A stretch of 64,000 bases of DNA from Knoxdaviesia capensis (lineage: Eukaryota > Ascomycota > Sordariomycetes > Microascales > Gondwanamycetaceae), in contig LNGK01000007.1 of the NCBI GenBank assembly GCA_001510575.1, forward strand, positions 496,001 to 560,000, written 5' to 3'. Below are positions 1 through 10,740 of the stretch, piece by piece (position 1 is the first letter of the stretch; each line of letters starts with the position of its first letter). The translations under genes and the position numbers were made by a program. Below the pieces are notes generated by a model that was given only the letters and a program-made list of their open reading frames with translations, was not told the DNA's origin and made no database searches.

Positions 1-12
1 TTCAACAAACAG

Positions 13-720
13 GGTCAACCTTCGGACTCAGAAGCGCCTTGCCGCGGCGGTTATCGGCTGCGGAGAGGGCAAGATCTGGCTCGACCCTAGCGAGGTCAGC
101 GAGATCTCCAACGCCAACTCGCGCCAGACCATCCGCAAGCTGATTGTCGATGGCCTGATCATCCGCAAGCCGGTGACCATGCACTCGAGATCGCGTGCCC
201 GTGAACTCAACCTTGCGCGGAGAAACGGCCGTCACCGTGGCTTCGGTAAGCGCAAGGGTACCGCCGATGCCCGTATGCCCAGCCAGGTCCAGTGGATGCG
301 CCGCCTCCGTGTGCTCCGCCGCCTTCTGGTCAAGTACCGTGCCAACGGCAAGATCGACAAGCACCTGTACCACGAGCTGTACCACCTCAGCAAGGGTAAC
401 ACCTTCAAGCACAAGCGCGGTCTGGTTGAGCACGTAAGTTACTTCTTGATTTCTGTCTTGCATTGTATGGATGCAGACAGCTTCAACTACTACTACGGCC
501 TTGTCCTTTCCCCTCGTATATCTGTCTGTCCACTGTCTAACCTGATACCTATGCTTCATCCCCCCCGAAACAGATCCACCGTGCTAAGGCCGAGAAGCTC
601 CGTGAGAAGGCTCTCAAGGACGAGATGGACGCCAAGCGGGCCAAGACCAAGGCTGCCCGCGAGCGCAAGATCGAGCGCCAGACTGCGAAGCGGAATGCGC
701 TGGCCGGTGACGACGAGTAA
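13..720 (+). CDS. rpl19: 60S ribosomal protein L19 (eL19), 5'-truncated
   Basis: This is a structural protein of the large ribosomal subunit. The reading begins with NLRTQKRLAA just after a 3' splice site (CAG at 10-12), continues through IWLDPSEVSEISNANSRQTI, and ends in a Lys/Arg-rich helix, all typical of eL19. Exons visible are 13-433 and 574-720, with TAA at 718-720. The 140-nt intron (434-573) starts GTAAGT and ends CAG. The base at 13 would complete an ATG split by an intron (AT, then G), so only the extreme 5' exon lies outside the window. The visible part covers nearly the whole protein of about 190 residues. A long open frame on the opposite strand here is only a codon-bias shadow. 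Confidence 0.95.
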
Positions 721-2637
721 ATGGAAAGAAGTCCGGAAAGAATAACAAAAACCACAAAATAAAAATCCTGAAAACTCATCATCCAAAAAATTCACACAAA
801 GACGATTTAATAGGGACCGGGCATACCAACTGGGAATCTCTTCCTCCTGGACCAGGGAGGAAAGGTTATGAATGAATTTACGCATTCGAAAAAAATCAGA
901 ATACAACTAAAAAATTCGGCCTTCTTTGGCAAGTCAAATGCCATATCATTGACTCTTTCTTTTTTTTGTTTTTCGATGACTTCAGGATTTTTCTTTTTTT
1001 CTACTCTCTCTTTTCTCTCTCTCTCTCTCGTCCGCCTCCTCCGACCATCCGTTCCCACCTTCGCTCTCCTGTCACTTCTACCATCCTCTACGCCGCCGTG
1101 CTCTCCCTCTCCCTCCCTCTCCCTGTTTTTTAGGTTCTTTTTTCATGTGTTTTGTGTGTCGTCTGTTCACGGAGACTTGCTGGCTTTGCATTTGGGAGTC
1201 TTTACCGGAATTCTTTTTTTATCTTATTATTCACTTGGGTCCCCTTTCTGTCTTCTTATCAGAGATGGAAAATGAAGAAGAAATGACTGTTCTAAATCAA
1301 AATACATGGCCTTTTTTTCACTTGCGTTTGTGTGCGTCTGCGTGTGTATGTGCCCTTGTTAGACTCTGCGGGCAGCCGTAGACAGGAGCATTAGTTGTCG
1401 ATTATTCATGATAATCGCCAAGTATCCCTCCCGGTGCGGGAGATGCAATAATACTAATCTCAATGACTCGGTCAGGACGGGGATACGACGTGCTCTAACT
1501 CTTTGGGCACTTTTAGCGGTGTGGACACGCAGCTGGTGAATCACCTCGCCGCCAGGCACAAGGCAGTCGTTTGGATACGGATGGATCTACGGGGATTCTG
1601 TTTTGTAATCTAAGCTATAGCTATTGAAGGGGATGGGAGAGAGAAATAGGAGGGAATAGGCGAAAGACACGTGGAAGAAACAGCATAGCCTGAGCACTCT
1701 CCATCTCATCTCATCACCAATATAAGTCTGAACACTTGCCCAGATCACGCACACAGCAAACGAGGAACAAGAAAAACCAAACACCACGATCAACAGGTTG
1801 GATCAGATTGCTTCAGAATTGCTCCGTCAAGGTGGTTCAAGTGCGCCCAGAGCATTTCAGCATCACCCGGACCTCGTGAGAATAAACCCCACGAGTCGGG
1901 AAGTGTCTATGTTCTATCAGGCAGCTCTCATCATCTCCAATTTAGTTGATGAAGAAGAAAGGAGAAAAAGAAAAGAGAAGAGAAAGGAAAACAGGCCTGA
2001 CACAAAGAAAAGGATTTTATCGTCCCCCCAAAAAGTGTGGTTGGCTGAGTCAGGACAGTGGGAAGTGCACTACATGCACTGTGGGCATGTGCCCGCGCTA
2101 CTAACCCTGGACCCTAAGCTTTAGTCACTCGGGTGGCATCATTCCGCCATCAGCGATTGGAATCTGCCCATTTCCGACGACATCGTGGAACGTTGATTTG
2201 CAGAGGGTGAAGGCTCATGGCAATTGAAGTCGTCTCTGATATCTGGGGAATTTTGATGATTTCTTTTTATTTTATTTTCAATTGCGGAAAAGTGTATCTC
2301 CAGTCGCCATATATTCCGGTGGATCTCGCATTTTGACCGCTTTGGGAAACTCAGAAACCAGAGCCGATTGTTCCCGCGACGAAAGCCGAAGACAAGGTGG
2401 TATCGCCGTCAACTTATTTTTCTTCTTTTTTGCCTTTCGTCTTCTTTCTTTCTTTTTTCAGTCCTCGCCTCCCCTCCGTCTCTTTCCCCGCCGACTCTCC
2501 GAACATTCCTTTTTCCCCCGTGTCCGTCCTCCGATTCCGGCTCTCTCTATCTCCGGAGGCAAACCTCGGTGTACTGCTTCCCCATTCTTCCCTCGGGACC
2601 GCCATCCCCGGTTTTCCTCTCTAGCTCCGGTTCGTCC
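721..2637. other. Intergenic region, L19 3' side to SHMT leader
   Basis: I find no convincing gene in these 1.9 kb. The first part holds T-rich and CT-rich tracts (about 950-1140) that fit a 3' untranslated region. The last 230 bases (about 2410-2637) are strongly pyrimidine-rich, which is typical of the leader of a highly expressed fungal gene, here SHMT. Short open frames in both strands lack family resemblance and suitable starts. Confidence 0.6.
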
Positions 2638-4456
2638 ATGGCGCTGTACTCGTCGTCTCGCGGCGCCTTGCGCTCGCTGGCTCGGTCAATGCTGGCTCAT
2701 GCGCAGCCGGTGCGCTCAGCTGCCCAGCGGGCTTTTATTTCGTTTGATAGCCAGCACCAGGTAAGGGCCGAGAACATGTGACTTTCTGTGCTGGGTGGTG
2801 GTGGCAGATGTCGGTGTATGGAGGGGGTGTGCTGGTGATAGCTTGAAGTCTCCGGGTCCCACCGAGGGCCGAAGCCGGACATCGGACACGCACACCGATA
2901 TCACATACAAACGCGGTGGCAATCACTGACTGGCGAATTGCTGCCTACAGCTCCTCTCCGAACACCTCGCGCAGGCCGATCCCGCGGTGTACGACATTAT
3001 CGAGAAGGAAAAGATCCGCCAGAAGCACTTCGTCAACCTGATCCCGTCGGAAAACTTTACGTCGCAGGCCGTGTTGGATGCCCTGGGCAGCCCGATGCAG
3101 AACAAGTACTCCGAGGGATATCCGGGTGCGCGGTACTATGGCGGCAACGAGTTTATCGACCAGGCCGAGCGGTTGTGCCAGCAGCGGGCGCTGGAAGCGT
3201 TTCACTTGGATCCGCGGGAGTGGGGTGTCAATGTGCAGTGTAAGTGACTCTCTCTGGTATCGGAGAGAGAAGTAGATATACTGACCGTCTTTCGTCCTCC
3301 AGCCCTCTCCGGTGCCCCCGCAAACCTCTACGTCTACTCGGCTCTCCTCGACACCCACGAGCGCCTGATGGGCCTTGACCTCCCGCACGGCGGCCACTTG
3401 TCCCACGGCTACCAAACCCCCACCAAGAAGATCTCGGCCGTGTCCAAGTACTTTGAGACCGTGCCGTACAGACTCGACGAGTCCACCGGCTACATCGACT
3501 ACGACAAGCTGGAGCAGACTGCGGTGCTGTACCGGCCCAAGATCATCGTGGCCGGAACGAGCGCATACAGCCGGCTGATTGACTACGCCCGCTTCCGCTC
3601 CATCTGCGACAAGGTCGGCGCGTACCTGATGGCCGACATGGCGCACATCTCCGGCCTTGTCGCCGCCCAGGTGCTGCCGTCGCCGTTTGCGTTTGCGGAC
3701 ATCGTCACCACCACCAGCCACAAGTCGCTGCGCGGCCCGCGCGGCGCCATGATCTTCTTCCGCCGCGGCGTCCGGTCAACGAACCCCAAGACGAAGGAGG
3801 ACGTGATGTATAACCTCGAGGGCCCGATCAACGCGTCGGTGTTCCCCGGCCACCAGGGCGGCCCGCACAACCACTCGATCACCGCGCTGGCGGTGGCGCT
3901 GAAGCAGGCGCAGGCGCCGCAGTTCCGCGCGTACCAGACGCAGGTGCTCGCCAATAGCAAGGCCTTCGCCAAGCGGCTGGGCGAGCCCAAGTCTGCTGGC
4001 GGCCTGGGCTACTCGCTGGTGTCGGGCGGCACCGATAACCACCTGGTGCTGGTGGATCTGAAGCCGCAGGCCATTGACGGGTCGCGCGTCGAGCGCGTGC
4101 TGGAGCTCGTCGGCGTCGCCGCCAACAAGAACACCGTGCCCGGCGACCGGTCGGCGCTGGTGCCCGGCGGCCTGCGCATGGGCACGCCGGCGATGACCAC
4201 GCGTGGCTTCTCCGAGGCCGACTTTGAACGTGTGGCCGATATCGTCGACCGCGCCGTGGCCATCGCCGTGCGGCTCGACAAGGCCGCCCGCAAGGCTGCC
4301 GAGGACCGCGGCGAGACCAAGGGCCTGGGCCGCCTCAAGCTGTTCCTCGAGCACGTCGGCGACGGCTCCAACGACTCGGAGATCTTGCTCCTGCGCTCCG
4401 AGGTGGCCAACTGGGTCGGCACGTACCCGTTGCCGTGGGAGGCCGGGTCGTCGTAA
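2638..4456 (+). CDS. shm1: Serine hydroxymethyltransferase, mitochondrial form
   Basis: A PLP enzyme that converts serine and tetrahydrofolate to glycine and 5,10-methylene-THF, feeding one-carbon metabolism. Exons are 2638-2760, 2951-3239 and 3303-4456, giving 521 residues. The first exon encodes an Arg/Ser-rich leader without acidic residues until its end (MALYSSSRGALRSLARS), which fits a mitochondrial presequence. The catalytic core follows: NLIPSENFTS, NKYSEGYPGARYYGG, NVQSLSGAPANLYVYSAL, the DMAHISGLVA segment, and the PLP-lysine motif TTTSHKSLRGPRG. Introns have GTAAGG/CAG and GTAAGT/CAG borders and keep frame. The length fits mitochondrial SHMTs. The cytosolic paralogue would lack this leader. 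Downstream, the gene converges on the isochorismatase/AlkB gene. Confidence 0.96.
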
Positions 4457-5188
4457 GGTGTGTGTGGTGGTTTTTTGGCTATGGGTAAACGGTTATCTTT
4501 GATGGTTTTTTCAACGGTCTTCTTCTCATCGGGTTTTGTTCTCCTTTTCTCTTGTTTGCTTTCCTCTGAAGCTCGTTTGCATGCATATGTCCTGTTCTTC
4601 TGGTAGCCATTGTTTCAACACATCATTGGTGATGATCGTGCCTCACTGTGGTTTCTTTTCTGCCTTTTTTTTGCGTGCGCATAGAGATTTCGTGGTTCCC
4701 CGTCTCGTCTTTGCTTCTCCTCTCATGTCTCTCGTCGTTCTTCACCGTGGTCACACTCCTGGTAGTTGATTCTGCGAAAGATCAAGGCACTTCACTCAGT
4801 CGGGTAGTAACCCTAACAGTCCAATAATTCATCATCCGGCTTCAGTTCAAGCCGACTTGGGTCTGTCTCATCTCGAGCTTACACTGCTAGTCGCTATGAT
4901 AATCCAAAAAAACAAAATATAAACCGGCAAGAAAGTGGACATGTAAATGAAAACAAACGGCCTGGCTAGGAACTGAGATGATTGTGAAAAACTAAACAGC
5001 ACAATGGAAACAAAACAAGAACCGTGTTGCTCCCCCAAACGCTCGGAAAACAAAGAAGCATCACGTAGATGCCAGATAACAACTGACTGACTCCCCCTAT
5101 TCACTTCTAGCCCTAACATCACGCAGCCATATAGGGCTCGTGAAATCACTTCACAGACATGGAAAGGCTCGTCTCACAGCATCGGGCT
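4457..5188. other. Convergent 3' region with one telobox
   Basis: This spacer lies between the 3' ends of SHMT (+) and the isochorismatase/AlkB gene (-). It has T-rich sequence after the SHMT stop, and one telobox word AACCCTAAC at 4809-4817. No gene is visible. Confidence 0.6.
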
Positions 5189-8158
5189 TCAATCACGCCT
5201 CACCATATGAAGCACGTCAAAGCCCTCGCCATAGACCTCATGCCAATCGAACGCCGGATCCTGGTTCTCCATGCCAAACGCGTTGACTATAGCCGTCGAC
5301 GCCGCCTCAACGCCGTTGATCACGTAGCGCGCGTTCGACCGCCGAGGCGCCGAGGCGCCCTGGCCCCAGATGAGCGTCTCGTCGGCGTCCAGGAACGTCG
5401 CGATGCGCCGGAACGTCAGCGAGATGCGCCGCCCACCGAATGCGAGCTCCGGTGCGCCCTTGTCGCGCTCGGCTCGCCGGTCCTGCTTGATTGCGTGCAA
5501 CCAGCGCTGGTTCGTATACAGTCCCATGCGAACTAGCGAGTTGTGCGGGAGCGCGGCGCGCTGGATCGTGCGAGGCGCTCCTTGAGATGGTGGTGGGGAA
5601 GCCGGGGTGTCTTTACTTTCCTCGGCGGTCGCGGTATCAGCTTCCCTCGGCGCGGTCCGGGGTGCTATCGGCTTCTTTGTCCGGAAGATCATCGTGCGCT
5701 CAGCTCCAAGACTCAAGTTAGCAATGAACGAATGGTGGGCAATGTCCAGAGTCTTGTCGCTATGTTCGGAGATGTAATCATTCCCGGTCCTGTACAGCTG
5801 GATGAGCACGTGGTTGACAGGATGGCCTAGGTATGTTTCAACAGCCTCCTTGAGCATGCGCACCGTTGGAGTGAACGCTTTCAGCGGGGGTGAGGTATCT
5901 GCAGGATGGCGATACACTGGCTTGCTACCATCAGCAGCCACTTCACCCTGCACAGCGACACGGCGTGGGACCTCGCCGTTGCGGTGTGACATTTGCGCCC
6001 ATTCGACTTCCGTTTCCAGAGTCTCAAAGGCGCGGCCGGCCACCTCTGGGTCCAAGATGTTCTCAATCACGGTTGTATCTCCTTCGCAGTAACGGGTTTC
6101 CGTCTGTGGTGGCCGGGACGGAGCCGCACCAGCGGAAGCAGTGTCAGAGGGCACAGGATCCTTGGATGATGCTTCAGGGGTATCTGGAGCAGAGGAACCA
6201 GTCGTGTCTTTCTCCCGGCCACCCGAGACCGGGAGAGAAGACGGGATAGCCGGGGCATCTTGGCTGGCGGTAGAGAGCGGAATAGGAGTGCCCTTACGAC
6301 TAACTCTCTTCGGCTGCCGCAAAGACCGTCCAGAGATGGCTGCCGGGGGAAGAACCGGGCTGGCGGCTGGTTCATTCCCAGGCCGAACCCGACGGATAAA
6401 CGGGAGAATCACGGGACTGGTGTCTCCTGACTCGGACGAGTCGGCTTCAATGGGTGGCGAGCTGGAAGGGGGCGGTGTGGATGCGGAGTGGGCACCGGAC
6501 GATGCAGGCCGTGTCGTAGCAGATGGTGAGCTTGGCGCCGGCATAGGGGCACCACTGGGGCGTTGCCGTTTAGCAGACGACGGTTCGGATCCAACCGGGG
6601 TAGCAGAAGCGCTGGATGAATTGTGAGAAGCATTCGGCCCACGCCTCATCCATCTATGCTCGGGAATCAGAGCCCGGGCATCCGTGGTTTCCACATCTTC
6701 AGAAGTAGAGTCCGAGTCCGCTTCAATGGCCTGCTCAGCTGTCGACATCATGGCCGAGAGGCTAGGCTTTGGACGAAGTCCCATGGATGGCGGAGATCTT
6801 GAGATTGAAAGCTTGCTCATAGATTCTATGAACGAAGCCGACGATGAAACAGGAGGGTGGTGATCAGCGTCGGATGAAGCCTTCGTAGCTCGCGCCGAGG
6901 GTGTTGAGCTAGTTGAAGCAGTGGAAGCGGGCGGCTCCTTCACGGTCGGAACGGGGTCGGTGGCGGGAGATGACAGGAAAGAAGTTTCCTCTGGTAGGGG
7001 AGATTTCGGAGCTGACTCCTTCGCAAGAGCCTTCTGTGTAGGTTCAGGAGCCTCTAGAGCCTGAGCCGGTATCTTAGCTGGAGTAGAAGGAACTGCTGTG
7101 CATGGTGCGGTCGGAGAGACACTTGGTTGTGGGGCAAATTCCGGTGACTTTGCCTTCGACTCCGGGCCAGCAGACGTAGCGGGGGTTACAGCGTGCGGTG
7201 GACGACCTCTCGGAGAATCATCAGCAGCCACAGGTGCTGGTACCGGCGCCGGAACTGGTGCAGCAGCCTTGGACTTCTTCTTTGACTTTCGGGGCGTTGC
7301 AGCAGGCTCGTTCGGTGTTTGGCGTGGCCGGCCAGTCATAATGGATATTATCTCATCAGAAGTAGACATGGCACTCGCGTAGACGTTTTCCAGGGCATTC
7401 AGCGCTGCCTGTTGGCGCTCTTCGACTCTCCATCCACAGCAATCGGTGACCACAGTCACGGAGCCACCCAGTGGGGCAGCATCAGCGGCGGTTGCGTATA
7501 CCCCCACATTAACCAGCGAGCCGCAAATATACAGCTCAGTGGCAATATGTCGCCGCAGAAGCTTCACCAGGTCGGTTCCCTGGAAGGCCGAGTAGTGAGA
7601 TTTCACAATGGTGATATCTCGTTGATCATCGACAACTTTTGCCAGCTCGGGGACGAGCTGGGCGGCATCAGAACCAGGTTCGACGCAGATCTGGTCAGGG
7701 AACGGGTAGGTTAGGAACGCCTCAGTGTCGGCATCGATCTGTTGCTGCTGAGTCGGCTTTTGTTGCTGGCGAGAGTTTGGAGGGGTAGAGGCGGTCAGTA
7801 CGACTTCCTGGTCGCGGAGCAACCGCGGAGCGACATACTCGGAGCGCACCCAGACGACGTCCCCGTGATCCCGGAAAACGGTCACAAGCTCCTTGATGCG
7901 AGCAACCAAGTCGGCGGGTTGCGTGACAGGCAACAGGCCATCGGGGGCAAGAAATTCAGACTGAGGGTCGACAACCACAAGAGTTTTCCGGATGGGCACA
8001 CGCGGAAACTTTGACAGATCGAAGCGCGCGGAAATTGGCTGCGGACGGGGCCGAGGTGTGGAGGCGGAGGCGGCCGAAGACATTGGAATGTCTGCGGATG
8101 CGGGAGGCCGGGTCTGCTTGCGTCGGCCGCTTGAAGGAGAGAGAGGCCGAAGGATCAA
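5189..8158 (-). CDS. Fusion protein: isochorismatase-like domain plus AlkB-like 2OG-Fe(II) dioxygenase
   Basis: An intronless 989-residue protein with two enzyme-like ends and a long Ser/Pro-rich middle (about 280-720). The N-terminal part (about 55-275) has the cysteine-hydrolase fold signature: Asp64 in VVVDPQSEF and Lys186 in TIVKSHYSAF, but Gly219 in GSLVNVGVYATA where cysteine hydrolases carry the nucleophilic Cys. Proteins lacking that Cys can still act as isochorismatases, so activity is open. The C-terminal part (about 690-930) has AlkB iron ligands His799 and Asp801 (SEHSDKTLD), His888 (RWLHAIKQ) and the 2-oxoglutarate-binding R-x5-R (911 and 917, in GRRISLTFRR). AlkB enzymes oxidatively demethylate nucleic acids or proteins; the substrate here is unknown. 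An in-frame Met26 is an alternative start. It shares an 861-bp divergent promoter with TAF8. Confidence 0.85.
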   Translation of the reverse strand: MILRPLSPSSGRRKQTRPPASADIPMSSAASASTPRPRPQPISARFDLSKFPRVPIRKTLVVVDPQSEFLAPDGLLPVTQPADLVARIKELVTVFRDHGDVVWVRSEYVAPRLLRDQEVVLTASTPPNSRQQQKPTQQQQIDADTEAFLTYPFPDQICVEPGSDAAQLVPELAKVVDDQRDITIVKSHYSAFQGTDLVKLLRRHIATELYICGSLVNVGVYATAADAAPLGGSVTVVTDCCGWRVEERQQAALNALENVYASAMSTSDEIISIMTGRPRQTPNEPAATPRKSKKKSKAAAPVPAPVPAPVAADDSPRGRPPHAVTPATSAGPESKAKSPEFAPQPSVSPTAPCTAVPSTPAKIPAQALEAPEPTQKALAKESAPKSPLPEETSFLSSPATDPVPTVKEPPASTASTSSTPSARATKASSDADHHPPVSSSASFIESMSKLSISRSPPSMGLRPKPSLSAMMSTAEQAIEADSDSTSEDVETTDARALIPEHRWMRRGPNASHNSSSASATPVGSEPSSAKRQRPSGAPMPAPSSPSATTRPASSGAHSASTPPPSSSPPIEADSSESGDTSPVILPFIRRVRPGNEPAASPVLPPAAISGRSLRQPKRVSRKGTPIPLSTASQDAPAIPSSLPVSGGREKDTTGSSAPDTPEASSKDPVPSDTASAGAAPSRPPQTETRYCEGDTTVIENILDPEVAGRAFETLETEVEWAQMSHRNGEVPRRVAVQGEVAADGSKPVYRHPADTSPPLKAFTPTVRMLKEAVETYLGHPVNHVLIQLYRTGNDYISEHSDKTLDIAHHSFIANLSLGAERTMIFRTKKPIAPRTAPREADTATAEESKDTPASPPPSQGAPRTIQRAALPHNSLVRMGLYTNQRWLHAIKQDRRAERDKGAPELAFGGRRISLTFRRIATFLDADETLIWGQGASAPRRSNARYVINGVEAASTAIVNAFGMENQDPAFDWHEVYGEGFDVLHMVRRD

Positions 8159-9019
8159 CGGGAGAGAGGTATCCAGACAAGAGAAAGGGTTTAGAGATGT
8201 TCAGATGAGAGCCTACTCGGGTTGGAAGAACATCACGCGCTTCCAGAAACGCGAGGCGCGGAAATAGCCCAGATCGCTACCAAAAAAACAAGTTTCACCT
8301 CTTGATATGTGCAGTCGAATATAGAGCAAATCAGATGCAGCAGAAGGATTTACTAACAGCTAAAAACAGACGCAGAACAATGATATAAATGATGCTTTAA
8401 AGATGAGTGTATAGCTATGGACGACAAAAACCTCGACGCAAAATATGTGAAGAAGCTGAAGGAACTGAAAAAGATCGATTATCATCACACCTGGTAAAAT
8501 ATAAAGATTTGGTTGGACCTTGTTCTTCTTACAGCCTTGGCCGCATATTGAATGCGGTACAGCTGGCAGCAGCTGCCTCAGCCCTGGTGATGCTGGACAA
8601 CGAATCTGGGCTCCGTTCCGTATATATTCGGAAAAATTGGGACTGCCCCGATACGCGCATATTTAGGTACCGGGTTTATGTGGGTTACAGGGTATGCATA
8701 TATCGGGGCTTGAACTTTTCTAGGAAGCAAGCATTCAATCCAAGTCAATAAACGCCGCCTCGTTCACTACTGGTTCTTTTGTGTCCACTATTCACCCTTC
8801 ATTGTAATTCTCGTCTTCTCGTCAGGAATAACTACTATATACATTTTCCATTCATTTACTTCACTCACACTTGATTTGATTTTTTTCTCTCTTGCTATTC
8901 TCGAAAGCAACCTTATTATCTTCCTCATGCACATCACCTATCCCATACATCCCATCCCACCTCTATATCAGAAGTATCTCTAGATATCTCCCTCCTCCTC
9001 CGGCCGAGGAACCGCCACG
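8159..9019. other. Divergent promoter region between the AlkB fusion gene and TAF8
   Basis: An 861-bp intergenic stretch between two gene starts pointing away from each other. The half next to TAF8 (about 8760-9019) is pyrimidine-rich and likely contains its leader. The short frame at 8407-8751 has no recognisable domain and is not called. Confidence 0.6.
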
Positions 9020-10092
9020 ATGAATGGCTCTACTAAGCCGCCGTCCTCATCGTTGCTCAATGATGGGGACGTTGTCATTTCGTCTCCTATCCTCGCGAAT
9101 GCCGGCCTTAAAAAATCCATCGCTCGAGCGTTGAAACAAGTCGGCTTCGACGCGGCAACGTCGCAAGCTCTCGATACCTTTTCCCAGCTTGTGGAATTAC
9201 GTTCGTCTCCCTTGAGATTCAGTCTAGTCTTGATCAACGCGTCGAAGCTGAATGGCTCGTCACGTTTACTAACACCGGCTTCTGTGTGATAGGCATTGGC
9301 TCGATACTGCACGATTACCAAGATGTGGCTCTCTCGTCCCGCCGGGAGCGGGCCAACCCCGTCGAGCTCGAGATCATACTCCAACGCCTCGACGTCCCTG
9401 CTTCGTCCCTTGTACCGCACCGAAAGACCCCCTACGTGCCGCGCTCCATCGCCGCGGAGCCTCTGGCCATCGACTCTCCAGAGCTGTCCACCATCCCCAA
9501 GCCGCTCGAAATCCTGGACTCCGAACTGAATGGCGATGTCGTGCGCAAAGCTCTGCCGCACGTCCCGGATACTTTCCCGAGCTTTCCCAGCCTCCACACG
9601 TTCCGCTTCACTCCGTATGTAGAGGCGCCGCAGCGCGATGTTCAGGAGATGCGAAGTCAGACTGCCGAGTCCGCCATGCAGGGCGAGGACGCGCTTCGGC
9701 GCCTGGTGCGCGCTACCAACGTGCGCAAGCAGAAAGAGTTGCGCGTCGTCGCGCAGCGCAACGATCTCAGCCGCGAGCGGTACCGGCTATGGGAAACCGC
9801 CATGCAGAATCTGTTAATCAACGGGTCGAATGCAGGTGGCCGGTCGGCCAACGCAACAGACACCGCGAGAGCTCACACGCCGGACGAGCTTGAAGTGGCG
9901 AACGTGGCTATGATTGTCAACTCGGAAGCTCAATTCATGCGCAAGGAGCCGTCGGCGCGCGCAGCCAAGCGACAGAAGCTGGGAATGGGCACAAACGCCG
10001 CTCCGTCTGACAGCGGTTCGGGGGCTGATGGCGCGTTTTCGCTGGCGCCGAACGATATCAATGGCGTGCGGGCAAATGTGGCTGTTCAATAG
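9020..10092 (+). CDS. taf8: TFIID subunit TAF8 (histone-fold protein)
   Basis: TAF8 pairs with TAF10 inside the general transcription factor TFIID. The predicted 326-residue protein has a bromodomain-associated histone fold at about 28-95 (LKKSIARALKQVGFDAA ... HDYQDVALSSRRERANPVE ... QRLDV) and the TAF8 C-terminal signature, FPSFPSLHTFRFTP, at about 165. A basic tail (KRQKLG) may be a nuclear localisation signal. Exons are 9020-9200 and 9293-10092. The 92-nt intron (GTTCGT to TAG, with a CTAAC branch site near 9270) splits a CGC codon. Both halves are needed for the histone fold, which supports the splice. Divergent from the AlkB fusion gene. Confidence 0.88.
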
Positions 10093-10740
10093 CTCTGCTT
10101 GGGAGGAGGGAACTGAAGAGTGGCAGTCCTGATACCGGCCTACTACTCATCGTCACCCCCACCCCATCGTACCCACTACGTTGTTCTTCGGGGTTTTCAG
10201 ATTTGAGCATTTTAGCGTTTTATGAGCATATGATGGCGTCCCGGAAATTGATTCTGTTCTTCGTGGTTTTGTCCTTCCTTTCTTCATACTGAGCAAAGTT
10301 TTGTATATGTACCCAAGTGCCTAGGTACTCCTATAAATGCCATTCCCTTGTCAAGGACTCGCACCTCTGGATCTGTATATGGCAAAGTGGATGGTAACCC
10401 TAATCCATGTACCCCAGGGTTGACGTTGTGTGGCGGCACAGTGTGGCGTTCAGCCACAAGATCAACCGCCATCTGCGCCTTGATTTCCGGGCACCAAAAA
10501 AGCGAAGCCCTAAAAGCAACAGCTGACTAAGCTGATTCCACTAAGCCGTTTTAGGATTCCAATGCCCACAGATCGAGGTCTACACACTTTTTTTTTTCTT
10601 GCTTAATTCCTCCTCCACTTATCTTGGCCTGGATTTTTTTTTTCCCTTCTTTTCTTTTTTTTCTCTTTCCAACCAACTCGACAACCCCCCCCCTTCGACC
10701 ATCTAACCGACTCCCATCGACTCCGAGAGTCTTCGTCAAG
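10093..10740. other. TAF8 3' region and RPL18 promoter
   Basis: 648 bp with no gene. The 3' part (about 10585-10735) is a long T/C tract directly in front of the L18 start, as usual for ribosomal protein leaders. A telobox word lies at 10395-10404. Confidence 0.6.
10395..10404 (+). promoter_or_regulatory. Telobox in the RPL18 promoter
   Basis: TAACCCTAAT, about 340 bp upstream of the L18 ATG. AACCCTAA-type words are recurrent in ribosomal protein promoters of many fungi and are candidate sites for Myb-type telobox-binding factors. The role here is inferred from position only. Confidence 0.45.

Noticed and set aside
2..559. 185-codon open frame on the minus strand
   Set aside because: It is antisense to L19 exons and arises from their codon bias.
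8407..8751. 114-codon plus-strand frame between the AlkB fusion and TAF8
   Set aside because: No domain or splice support; it lies in a divergent promoter region.
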